DNA from: Anaerolineae bacterium
GTDB lineage: Bacteria > Chloroflexota > Anaerolineae > UBA1429
Assembly (NCBI GenBank): GCA_007118555.1
Contig: SKRJ01000337.1
Coordinates: forward strand, 1 to 6,060
Direction: 5' to 3'
DNA length: 6,060 nt
Translations under genes and position numbers: made by a program
Part shown: positions 1-6,045 of the stretch, in pieces
Numbering within the stretch: position 1 is the first letter of the stretch
Layout: every line of letters starts with the position of its first letter
Notes under the pieces: generated by a model
The model's database searches: none
What the model saw: only the letters and a program-made list of their open reading frames with translations
What the model was told of the DNA's origin: nothing

Positions 1-415
1 CTCCCGCCATCACGATCTCCTTGACCATGGACGAGCTGATAAAAGCGTGCTCCAGGCTGGTCATGAGACATACCATGTCCATGTCGGGCGCAAGCTTGCG
101 CGTGGTCATGGCCATCTGATACTCGAGCTCGAAATCCGATATCACACGCAGGCCCCGGACGATGACGCGCGCCTCGTGTCTGGCAGCAAAATCTACCGTG
201 AGCCCCTGATAGCCCTCCACCGAGATGTTGGGAAACTGCGAGAGGGCCTGGCGCGCGAGGCTCAGCCGCTCCTCCAGGGGAAACATCAACGTCTTGCGGG
301 GGTGTGCATAGACACCGACCACCACATGCTCAAAGATCGAGGCCGCACGACGGGCGACATCGATATGGCCATAGTGGATCGGGTCAAACGTGCCGGGATA
401 GATCGCGACTGTCAA
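1..415 (-). CDS. coaD: Phosphopantetheine adenylyltransferase (CoaD), 3' end cut off by window edge
   Basis: Cytoplasmic enzyme of coenzyme A synthesis that transfers AMP from ATP to 4'-phosphopantetheine to give dephospho-CoA. The visible 138 residues show the nucleotidyltransferase signature: AIYPGTFDPIHYGH at residues 4-17, with the HxGH catalytic motif at 14-17 (the family has H or T in the first place), a basic HPRK ending at Lys41, RGLR at 87-90 followed by the DFELEYQM stretch, and FISSSMVKE at 125-133. The family is usually about 160 residues, so only about 20 C-terminal residues and the stop are missing. The start is TTG: the in-frame TAG four codons upstream of it rules out a longer protein, and AGAAGGAG sits 6 nt upstream of the TTG. 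It lies 70 nt downstream of recG. In many bacteria rsmD separates or precedes these genes; no rsmD is present in this gap. Identity is very secure. Confidence 0.96.
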   Translation of the reverse strand, partial: MTVAIYPGTFDPIHYGHIDVARRAASIFEHVVVGVYAHPRKTLMFPLEERLSLARQALSQFPNISVEGYQGLTVDFAARHEARVIVRGLRVISDFELEYQMAMTTRKLAPDMDMVCLMTSLEHAFISSSMVKEIVMAG

Positions 416-421
416 GCGCTT

Positions 422-429
422 CTCCTTCT
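422..429 (-). promoter_or_regulatory. Ribosome binding site of coaD
   Basis: AGAAGGAG read on the minus strand, 6 nt before the TTG at 415. It matters because coaD has no ATG near its conserved N-terminus; this strong site together with the upstream in-frame TAG fixes TTG as the start. Confidence 0.8.
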
Positions 430-444
430 ATAAGGCTCGATGCG

Positions 445-481
445 GAGCGATTTGCAGAGTATTATGCTCTGCATTGCGCTC
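445..481 (-). repeat. Imperfect hairpin between recG and coaD
   Basis: Minus-strand order: GAGCG, CAA, TGCAGAG, a 7-nt loop CATAATA, CTCTGCA, AAT, CGCTC. This gives a perfect 7-bp inner stem (453-459 with 467-473), a 3x3 internal loop and a perfect 5-bp outer stem (445-449 with 477-481). It begins four bases after the recG stop codon. There is no run of T after it on the minus strand, so it is not a canonical intrinsic terminator. It could stabilise the recG mRNA 3' end, attenuate readthrough into coaD, or be a protein-binding dyad over the putative coaD promoter. Confidence 0.55.
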
Positions 482-489
482 TGGATCAA
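461..489 (-). promoter_or_regulatory. Possible sigma-70-type promoter for coaD
   Basis: On the minus strand TTGATC (484-489) is followed after exactly 17 bp by CATAAT (461-466). The first matches the -35 consensus TTGACA at four of six bases, the second matches TATAAT at five of six. Transcription would start near position 454, giving a leader of about 39 nt before the coaD TTG. The -35 box contains the recG stop codon TGA (486-488), and the -10 box lies in the loop of the hairpin at 445-481. This is pattern matching only; coaD could also be read from the upstream operon promoter. Confidence 0.35.
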
Positions 490-2966
490 GCCAGGGTCAC
501 CGATGCCCAGAAATGCGTCACACTGTGAGCCAGGGTCCTGTGTTGCGGCAGCGTCAGCTCGGGGTCCCGCTCATGGATGCGCAGGGCCTCGCGACGCGCC
601 AACGCCAGCACCGCCTTGTCACCCAGTTGCGCCACCTTGAGCTCTGGCAGGCCATGCTGCCGTACGCCCAAAAAGTCGCCCGGGCCACGTAGCTCCAGGT
701 CCTTTTCCGCCAACACAAAGCCGTCGGCAGTCTCTTCCATCACCTGCAGGCGCGCCAGATTCTCCTCCGAGCGACTGTCGGTGAGCAGGACGCAGTAGGA
801 TCGGTAGGGCCCGCGGCCCACGCGACCCCGGAACTGGTGCAACTGGGCCAGGCCAAAGCGCTCGGCCCCCTCGATCAGCATCACCGTGGCGTTCGGGATG
901 TCGACCCCCACCTCTACCACGGCCGTCGAGACGAGGATATTATACTCGCCTGCCTTGAACGCCGCCATCACCCGTTCCTTTTCCTCGGCGCCCACTCGGC
1001 CATGCAAGAGCCCCACGCGGTACTGGGGAAAGATCTCCTGGCTCAGGCGCTCGTACTCCTCCACCGCCGCCTTGGCCTCGATCTGGTCCGACTCCTCGAC
1101 CAGGGGGCAGATCACAAAGGCCTGGCGCCCATTCTCTATCTGCCCGCGAATAAAGGCATAGATGCGCTCTCGGCTGCGGTGCGCGCGCACCGCCGTGATC
1201 ACCGGCTGGCGGTTTGGGGGCATCTCATCCAGCGTGGACACATCCAGATCCCCATACACCGTCAGGGCCAGGGTGCGCGGGATGGGTGTCGCGCTCATGG
1301 CCAGCATGTGCGGCATATAGTCGGCGGCCTTGTCTCGCAGATTGTCCCGCTGCAACACGCCAAAGCGGTGCTGCTCGTCGACGATCGCCAGCGCCAGCCG
1401 CGAAAAGTCCACGGTATCCTGGATCAGTGCGTGGGTGCCGATGACAATGTCGGCCTCACCCTCGGTCACCTCCTGGCGGATGCGCTCCTTTTCGGCGTTG
1501 GGCAGGCTGCCGTGCAACAGCGCGCAGCGAATGTCGGGATAGCCGGCCAGCATCTCTCGCACCGAGGCGGCATGCTGCTCCGCCAAAATCGACGTGGGTG
1601 CCATCAGGGCCGCCTGGTAACCTGCATCGACGACGGCCAGCATGGCGGCCACTGCCACCACCGTCTTGCCCGAGCCCACATCGCCCTGCAACAGGCGGCT
1701 CATGGGCACCGGTTGCGCCAGTTCATCCAGCAGCTCCTGAATGGCCCGCTGCTGGGCTCTGGTGAGGCCAAAGGGCAACCCCTCGACGAACGCCTCGATC
1801 AAGCGCGGATCGAAATCCAACGCACGTCCGTTCTCCTGGCGCCACTCGTGCCGTTTGCGCAGCACCCCAAGTTGCAGGAGCAGCAGCTCGTCAAAGCAGA
1901 GGCGGGTGCGGGCCTGGGCCAGGGCCTCGCGGCTCTCGGGAAAGTGGATCTGCATAATGGCCGAGCGCAGATCGATCAGTTCTGCCGAGTCCAGGATCTC
2001 TTGCGGCATCGGGTCCATGATGCGCGGCACCCATTGACGCAATGTATCGCGTATCAGGGTGCGCAACCAACGCATCGGCAGCCCTTCGGTGAGCGCATAC
2101 ACCGGCACGAGCCGCCCCGTGTGCAACAGATCGCGCTGCAGCGGCTCCCATTCGGGCGAGTTGAACACCAACCGCCCCAGAAACTCGCCAACATGTCCGC
2201 TCACGGCGATCTCGGTCCCGGGCCGCAACGTCCTTTGCAGATGGGGCTGGTTGAACCAGGTGCACTCGATTGTCCCCGTGCCATCGCTGACGGTCACCCG
2301 AAACAACTTTTTGCGCGATCGGGTCTGCTGGAGCTCGGCCGTGCGGATGACACCCACGACCGTGACCTCTTGGTCCAGGGTCAACTGGTTGATCTGTTTC
2401 AGTTGGCCAAAGTCGTCATACCGGCGGGGAAAGTGATAGATCAGATCACGGATGGTCGCGATGCCCAGGCGGGCCATCTGCTGGGCGCGTGCCGGCCCAA
2501 CGCCGGGCAGCGTCTGGATTGACGCCGTAAGGCCCTCTCCCTCCGAGTTCTGGGCCTTGGCCCGGGGGTGTTGCCGCTGCTCATCGGGTCGCGACGGGCC
2601 TCGCCTCCTGGGTTGCTGTTCGACATGCTCTGAGCGCGCTCTCTCCGAGCGGGATCTATGCGCAGGCGCCCTCGCCGCGGGTGCACTCTCGGTGGCCACG
2701 GGCTCATGGCCATCCTGCAACAGCTCGAGCGCCGCCTGCAGCGCTGCCTGGCGTGCGGCATACGAGCGGGCCCCATAGTCCGCCAGGGCTCGGCCCACCT
2801 CGCCAATATCCTCATCATACCTGCTGCCCAGCTCCTCGCGGGCCTGTCTTTCCCAGAACTGCATGTAGCGATCCAGACCACCTATCACAGCGCGATCGTT
2901 GCAGCCCTGCTCCCTTTCCAAAAGCAGGATACGTCTCAGCTTGGCAAAAGCCGAAGAAGAACTCAT
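486..2966 (-). CDS. recG: ATP-dependent DNA helicase RecG, long form
   Basis: Superfamily 2 helicase that remodels stalled replication forks and branch-migrates Holliday junctions. From ATG 2966 it is 826 residues, about 130 more than E. coli RecG. In order: an N-terminal helical domain (about 1-87), a low-complexity basic linker rich in Arg, Ser, Pro and Gln (about 88-145), a helix-hairpin-helix-like LPGVGPARAQQMARLGI (about 152-169), the OB-fold wedge domain (about 198-278), Walker A GDVGSGKT (428-435), DEQH box (530-533), SATPIPRT (558-565), GRVGRG (714-719) and the TRG region through DLELRGPGDFLG (about 756-767). All core motifs are intact. The start is chosen at ATG because GAGGA lies 8 nt upstream; a TTG at 2987 would add seven residues but has no ribosome site. 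It begins 27 nt after degV, so it is probably co-transcribed. N-terminal extensions are known in RecG of Chloroflexota, Thermotoga and plants. Identity is certain; the exact start is less so. Confidence 0.98.
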   Translation of the reverse strand: MSSSSAFAKLRRILLLEREQGCNDRAVIGGLDRYMQFWERQAREELGSRYDEDIGEVGRALADYGARSYAARQAALQAALELLQDGHEPVATESAPAARAPAHRSRSERARSEHVEQQPRRRGPSRPDEQRQHPRAKAQNSEGEGLTASIQTLPGVGPARAQQMARLGIATIRDLIYHFPRRYDDFGQLKQINQLTLDQEVTVVGVIRTAELQQTRSRKKLFRVTVSDGTGTIECTWFNQPHLQRTLRPGTEIAVSGHVGEFLGRLVFNSPEWEPLQRDLLHTGRLVPVYALTEGLPMRWLRTLIRDTLRQWVPRIMDPMPQEILDSAELIDLRSAIMQIHFPESREALAQARTRLCFDELLLLQLGVLRKRHEWRQENGRALDFDPRLIEAFVEGLPFGLTRAQQRAIQELLDELAQPVPMSRLLQGDVGSGKTVVAVAAMLAVVDAGYQAALMAPTSILAEQHAASVREMLAGYPDIRCALLHGSLPNAEKERIRQEVTEGEADIVIGTHALIQDTVDFSRLALAIVDEQHRFGVLQRDNLRDKAADYMPHMLAMSATPIPRTLALTVYGDLDVSTLDEMPPNRQPVITAVRAHRSRERIYAFIRGQIENGRQAFVICPLVEESDQIEAKAAVEEYERLSQEIFPQYRVGLLHGRVGAEEKERVMAAFKAGEYNILVSTAVVEVGVDIPNATVMLIEGAERFGLAQLHQFRGRVGRGPYRSYCVLLTDSRSEENLARLQVMEETADGFVLAEKDLELRGPGDFLGVRQHGLPELKVAQLGDKAVLALARREALRIHERDPELTLPQHRTLAHSVTHFWASVTLA

Positions 2967-2974
2967 AGCTCCTG

Positions 2975-2979
2975 TCCTC
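2975..2979 (-). promoter_or_regulatory. Ribosome binding site supporting the recG ATG start
   Basis: GAGGA on the minus strand, 8 nt before ATG 2966. A second purine run, AGGAG (2969-2973), is only 2 nt from the ATG and too close to be used. The alternative TTG at 2987 is preceded by AT-containing sequence with no purine-rich site, so ATG is preferred. Confidence 0.55.
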
Positions 2980-2993
2980 GATGGCAAACGCGA

Positions 2994-3830
2994 TTACAAT
3001 AGGGTTTCGATGGCTGCCACGCCCAGCAGAGAGGATCCCAGGTAGCTGGCGACGACAGGACCATAGATATGGTCCTCGTAGGTGCGATCCGGATGCTCTT
3101 CTGCCAAAAGCGTGTGCAAGAGCTCCAGACCAGGGTGGAGGCCGGTGCTAACGGTCCAGAGGTGCTCCAGGGGGCCAAACTCTCCCACGAACTCGATCAT
3201 GCGCTCGATGGGGTCGCCCCGCCGCCGTGAGCGCGGTAGAGGCGCGATCTCGCCTTCTTCCATGAGCAAGAGCGGCTTGTAGCCGCTCGGTGTGCCCAGG
3301 ACCTCGGGCGAGTCCTGCACGAGACCATGGTGCAACAGTTGAGCGGGTGACTCGGGGAAAAAGGCAAAATAGGTGCGTGCGATCAGTCCATTGATATACC
3401 GCACGATCTCTGCTGCGCCGGTTTCGGCGCGGGCGGCCCTTGCGGCCTCGACCACGAGGGCACCCAGTGCACACGAGATGAAACGTGAATCGATCAGATG
3501 GATCTGGCAGCGCCCCACGAACTCGCCCCGCGCTTGGCGGGCCAGTTGCATGGAGCGAGCGATCCGCGCAGTGGGGAGGATCGCCACGATCTGACCAGAA
3601 GAGCGTGCGCAGCGGCCAAACGTCTCGGCAAACTGCGCCGCCGTGGGGGGTATCCCCGTCGGTGGCGTCGAGATGTGCCGGTAAAACTCAGGGGTCCTCA
3701 AATCAGGCGTATCCGGAACCGTCTCTCCATCTACTTGGACCTGCCATGGTATCACCGTGATCTCTAACGCCTCGATCACGTCCTGGGATAGCTCGGCGGT
3801 GCTGTCGGTTACGATGCGGACGTTGCTCAT
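2994..3830 (-). CDS. DegV family protein, divergent FakB-like fatty acid carrier
   Basis: DegV/FakB proteins bind a single fatty acid and present it to FakA. This 278-residue protein has the family length and fold markers: IVTDSTAEL at 6-14, HLIDSRFISCALGALVVEAA at 111-130, and GYKPLLLMEEGEI at 183-195. Yet the ligand signatures seem degenerate. The usual TSQP-type segment reads TGIPPT (58-63), SSxLSGTYQSA reads TARIARSMQLA (87-97), the GGR of the usual GGRI reads HGL (168-170), and GTHTGPG near the C-terminus reads ASYLGSS (261-267), so the conserved His is Tyr263. The start is ATG with AGAAGG 8 nt upstream; the gene begins 15 nt after the fakA stop, which implies co-translation or at least co-transcription. 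It may bind a different lipid, bind weakly, or have a structural role with FakA. Membership of the DegV family is fairly secure; the fatty acid carrier function is not. Confidence 0.88.
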   Translation of the reverse strand: MSNVRIVTDSTAELSQDVIEALEITVIPWQVQVDGETVPDTPDLRTPEFYRHISTPPTGIPPTAAQFAETFGRCARSSGQIVAILPTARIARSMQLARQARGEFVGRCQIHLIDSRFISCALGALVVEAARAARAETGAAEIVRYINGLIARTYFAFFPESPAQLLHHGLVQDSPEVLGTPSGYKPLLLMEEGEIAPLPRSRRRGDPIERMIEFVGEFGPLEHLWTVSTGLHPGLELLHTLLAEEHPDRTYEDHIYGPVVASYLGSSLLGVAAIETLL

Positions 3831-3845
3831 GGCTTCAGCCTTCTC

Positions 3846-5570
3846 TCATTCTGCCGAGATGATATAGTGGTAGTGCGGTTGCCCCCCGTCGAGTACTTCG
3901 AGCTCGAGATCGGGATAGATCTCCTGAAGCTCATCGGTCAGCTCCTGGCCCTGCTCCAGCGACACATCCTGCCCACAGTATATCGTCAGAATCTCGAACT
4001 CGTCCACTCGAAGACTTTTGACCAGCGCCTTGACCACGGTCGACAGATCGTCATCGGCGATTCTGAGGTCGCCATTCAGCAGCCCGAGGAACTGCCCCTT
4101 TTGCACCGTCAGGCCATTGACCTGCACCGTACGGACGGCCTGTGTGATCTCCATGGTCACGATCTGCTCGATGGCAGAGAGCATGGAGACATAGTTCTCA
4201 TCCAGCGAGATCTCACCATCAAAGGCCAGCACGGCCGCGATACCCTGTGGCACGGTCTTGGTCGGCACCACCAGCACCTGCTTCTCCGAGATCGCCTGAG
4301 CCTGCTCCGCCGTCAGGATGATATTGCTGTTGTTGGGCAAAACAATGATCTTGTCACCCTGGGCGGCCTCGATGGCCTCCACCAGATCATGGGTGCTGGG
4401 GTTCATGGTCTGCCCCCCGGGGACAATGGCGTCGACACCCAAGCTCTCAAAGACGCGGGCCAGTCCATCGCCAGATACCACGGTGACCACGCTGATGTCC
4501 GAAATCGTCTTGGAACGGCCCAGATAGCTGGCAATGCGGTCCGATGGCAGCACATTGGTAGGAGCGGCAGCCTGTGCCGACTTGGCGGCGCGCAAAAACT
4601 CTTGGTACTGAAGCTGCATGTTCTCGATGATGATCGAGCTCACGTCTCCCTGCTGAATGACATACTCCAGCACCTCGCCGGGATGATCGGTGTGCACATG
4701 CACCTTGACGGCCTCTGGATCGCCCACCACCAGGACCGAATCGCCCATGCCGGCGATATGGTCCCGCAGCGCATCGACGTCCAGGGCCTCGCCCTGAATA
4801 ATGCACTGCATATCAAAGTTGTACTCTTCTTCCTCAGGCGGGTGCACATGAGCGGTCACCTCGAGCTCGGGCGCTGCGGCGAGAGTAGATCCGTGCTGCA
4901 CAGGGGCCTCGCCGGATGCATAGGCCAGGATTCCCTCCAAGATGCACACCAGCCCCTGGCCCCCCGCATCCACCACGCCTGCCTCGGCCAGCACGGGCAG
5001 CAGCTCGGGCGTGCGGGCCAGCGAGGCCTTGGCCTCCTGAAGCACCGTTAGCATCGCGGCGTGGGCATCCGATTCCTCGGCCGCATGCTTGGCCACTTGG
5101 GCGGTTTCGCGGATGACGGTCAGCATCGTGCCTTCGACGGGCTTCATTACGCCCTTGTAGGCCGTCTCGGCGCCCTCGCACAGGGCCTCGGCGATGTCGG
5201 TCGCGGTCAGGGTGGCCTTTTCGTCCAGCCCCCTGGCGACACCACGCAGGATCTGAGAGAGAATCACCCCCGAGTTCCCTCGGGCGCCCATGAGAGCCCC
5301 GTGGGATACGCGGCGCAGGATCTCATAGGCCGGAGCCTCGTCGTGGTCTCGTACTTCGTCCAGGGCAGCGCGGAGCGTCAAAGACATGTTCGTTCCCGTA
5401 TCCCCATCGGGCACCGGGAACACGTTGAGCGCGTTGACCTCGTTCACATGCGCCTGGAGCACGGCGCTACCAGCCTGCAGCGCCTCGTAAAGCGTTATCC
5501 CATTCACCGCCATATCTTGCATCTCCACCAATTCGCCATTGTCCTCTTTGGTTTGTAGCTGCCTGCTCAA
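3846..5570 (-). CDS. fakA: FakA/YloV-type DAK-domain fatty acid kinase
   Basis: ATP-dependent kinase that phosphorylates FakB-bound fatty acids to acyl-phosphate for phospholipid synthesis. At 574 residues it is close to the family's usual length of about 550. The N-terminal DhaL/DAK2-like nucleotide domain (about 25-220) has NALNVFPVPDGDTGTNMS at 46-63, in which Asp55, Asp57 and neighbouring residues form the metal and ADP site, GARGNSGVILSQILRG at 95-110, and DAGGQG at 201-206. The middle domain (about 245-325) carries VKVHVHTDHPGEVL (288-301), whose two His bind metal in FakA. The C-terminal DegV-like domain has LPNNSNIILTAEQA (411-424), VPTKTVPQGIAA (435-446) and the terminal GGQPHYHYIISAE. 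The start is TTG 5570 with GGGAGGGAG 7 nt upstream; ATG 5522 or 5513 would shorten it by 16 or 19 residues and still keep all conserved sequence. It sits between asp23 and degV, as in related clusters. In older annotations it is called a dihydroxyacetone kinase family protein. Confidence 0.94.
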   Translation of the reverse strand: MSRQLQTKEDNGELVEMQDMAVNGITLYEALQAGSAVLQAHVNEVNALNVFPVPDGDTGTNMSLTLRAALDEVRDHDEAPAYEILRRVSHGALMGARGNSGVILSQILRGVARGLDEKATLTATDIAEALCEGAETAYKGVMKPVEGTMLTVIRETAQVAKHAAEESDAHAAMLTVLQEAKASLARTPELLPVLAEAGVVDAGGQGLVCILEGILAYASGEAPVQHGSTLAAAPELEVTAHVHPPEEEEYNFDMQCIIQGEALDVDALRDHIAGMGDSVLVVGDPEAVKVHVHTDHPGEVLEYVIQQGDVSSIIIENMQLQYQEFLRAAKSAQAAAPTNVLPSDRIASYLGRSKTISDISVVTVVSGDGLARVFESLGVDAIVPGGQTMNPSTHDLVEAIEAAQGDKIIVLPNNSNIILTAEQAQAISEKQVLVVPTKTVPQGIAAVLAFDGEISLDENYVSMLSAIEQIVTMEITQAVRTVQVNGLTVQKGQFLGLLNGDLRIADDDLSTVVKALVKSLRVDEFEILTIYCGQDVSLEQGQELTDELQEIYPDLELEVLDGGQPHYHYIISAE

Positions 5571-5577
5571 TAGAGTG

Positions 5578-5586
5578 CTCCCTCCC
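5578..5586 (-). promoter_or_regulatory. Ribosome binding site of fakA (TTG start)
   Basis: GGGAGGGAG on the minus strand, 7 nt before TTG 5570. It supports the TTG start over the two internal ATGs. A competing weaker site, GGTGGAG, lies 9 nt before ATG 5513, so the choice is not final. Confidence 0.5.
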
Positions 5587-5617
5587 AGACCGTCCTGCCC
5601 TTGCTCCCGAGGCCCAG

Positions 5618-5974
5618 CTAGTCTCTGTTGCTCACCCGAATGCCCTGTACGTGGACGTTCACTTCGGACACGGGCATCGATAGCGCCTGCTCCACACTGA
5701 ACTTGACGCTTTCCATGACGTTATGCGCTACTTCGGAAATCCGCATACCATATTCGATGATCACATACAGGTCGATTGCGATCTGGTCCTCGATTACTTG
5801 AACCCCAACACCGCGATGGAGATTCTCTACTTGGAGAATGTCGGCAATGCCATCACGGACTGTTGCGGGAGCCATACCCACCACGCCATAGCAGCGCAAT
5901 ACCGTATGGCCGACGATGCTCGAGATCGCACGAGGAGAGACCTGGATTCTGCCAAAGATCGTTTCATCGCTCAT
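5618..5974 (-). CDS. Asp23/Gls24 family envelope stress response protein (YloU-like)
   Basis: Small protein of 118 residues in the Asp23/Gls24 (DUF322, PF03780) family. Members are abundant cytosolic proteins, some anchored at the membrane, linked to alkaline and cell-envelope stress; their biochemical role is not settled. Family marks are GRIQVSPRAISSIVGHTVLRCYGVVGM at residues 8-34, a short VQVIEDQIAIDLYVIIEYG strand pair at 58-76, the helix ISEVAHNVMESVKFSVEQALSMPV that follows, and the closing strand VNVHVQGIRVS. There is no signal peptide or membrane segment. The start is ATG 5974, because GAGGAG lies 6 nt upstream; an in-frame ATG at 6007 would add 11 residues but has no ribosome site and falls inside the palindrome. 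It is the first gene of the group, and fakA follows after 47 nt, the same order as yloU-yloV in Bacillus. Confidence 0.92.
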   Translation of the reverse strand: MSDETIFGRIQVSPRAISSIVGHTVLRCYGVVGMAPATVRDGIADILQVENLHRGVGVQVIEDQIAIDLYVIIEYGMRISEVAHNVMESVKFSVEQALSMPVSEVNVHVQGIRVSNRD

Positions 5975-5980
5975 GTTAGG

Positions 5981-5986
5981 CTCCTC
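5981..5986 (-). promoter_or_regulatory. Ribosome binding site of the asp23-like gene
   Basis: GAGGAG on the minus strand, 6 nt before ATG 5974. It decides between this ATG and the in-frame ATG at 6007, which has no such site. Confidence 0.75.
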
Positions 5987-5999
5987 GCCAAGTTTTGCA

Positions 6000-6021
6000 G
6001 ATACCATTTGCCTATGGTATC
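6000..6021. repeat. Perfect 8-6-8 palindrome upstream of the operon
   Basis: GATACCAT (6000-6007), six-base spacer TTGCCT, then ATGGTATC (6014-6021), an exact inverted repeat. It is 26 to 47 nt upstream of the asp23 ATG and overlaps the -10-like hexamer at 6019-6024, the usual place for a repressor operator. If transcribed it could also fold as a leader hairpin. There is no downstream T run, so it does not look like a terminator. Confidence 0.6.
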
Positions 6022-6045
6022 ATAGACGACGGTCTCAAGGCAAAT
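6006..6045. repeat. Second inverted repeat pair ATTTGCCT / AGGCAAAT
   Basis: ATTTGCCT at 6006-6013 and its exact reverse complement AGGCAAAT at 6038-6045, separated by 24 bp, with centres 32 bp apart, about three turns of DNA. The left arm covers the spacer of the 6000-6021 palindrome. The -10-like hexamer lies between the arms. It could be a pair of half-sites for one regulator; chance is not excluded for an 8-bp match. Confidence 0.4.
6019..6024 (-). promoter_or_regulatory. -10-like hexamer for the asp23-fakA-degV-recG operon
   Basis: TATGAT on the minus strand, five of six to TATAAT. Transcription would begin near 6012 and give a leader of roughly 38 nt. At 17 bp spacing the -35 position reads GTATTT, a poor match, and there is no extended -10 TG, so the promoter would be weak, activator-dependent or read by another sigma factor. 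The rest of the upstream region visible to 6060 shows no gene. Confidence 0.35.

Noticed and set aside
410..415. TTGACA on the minus strand resembling a -35 box
   Set aside because: These are the first two codons of coaD, directly after a strong ribosome binding site, so the match to a promoter box is incidental.
47..433. Plus-strand open frame opposite coaD
   Set aside because: The minus strand encodes clear CoaD motifs throughout; this is the complementary frame.
837..2522. Plus-strand open frame of 561 codons opposite recG
   Set aside because: It is fully antisense to an intact recG. Its translation is rich in His, Gln, Arg and Leu with no recognisable domain, as expected of a high-GC shadow frame.
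3867..5051. Plus-strand open frame of 394 codons opposite fakA
   Set aside because: Antisense to conserved fakA codons, with a His- and Leu-rich composition, no domain and no ribosome binding site of note.
5061..5558. Plus-strand open frame of 165 codons opposite the 5' part of fakA
   Set aside because: Antisense shadow over the conserved kinase motifs; no family resemblance.
5571..5617. Gap between asp23 and fakA considered as a terminator or promoter
   Set aside because: I see a purine-rich ribosome binding site but no stable stem with a T run and no convincing promoter boxes.
5975..6007. Eleven-residue N-terminal extension of the Asp23-like protein from ATG 6007
   Set aside because: There is no ribosome site before ATG 6007, it lies within the palindrome, and the extension is not conserved in character, whereas GAGGAG is well placed for ATG 5974.
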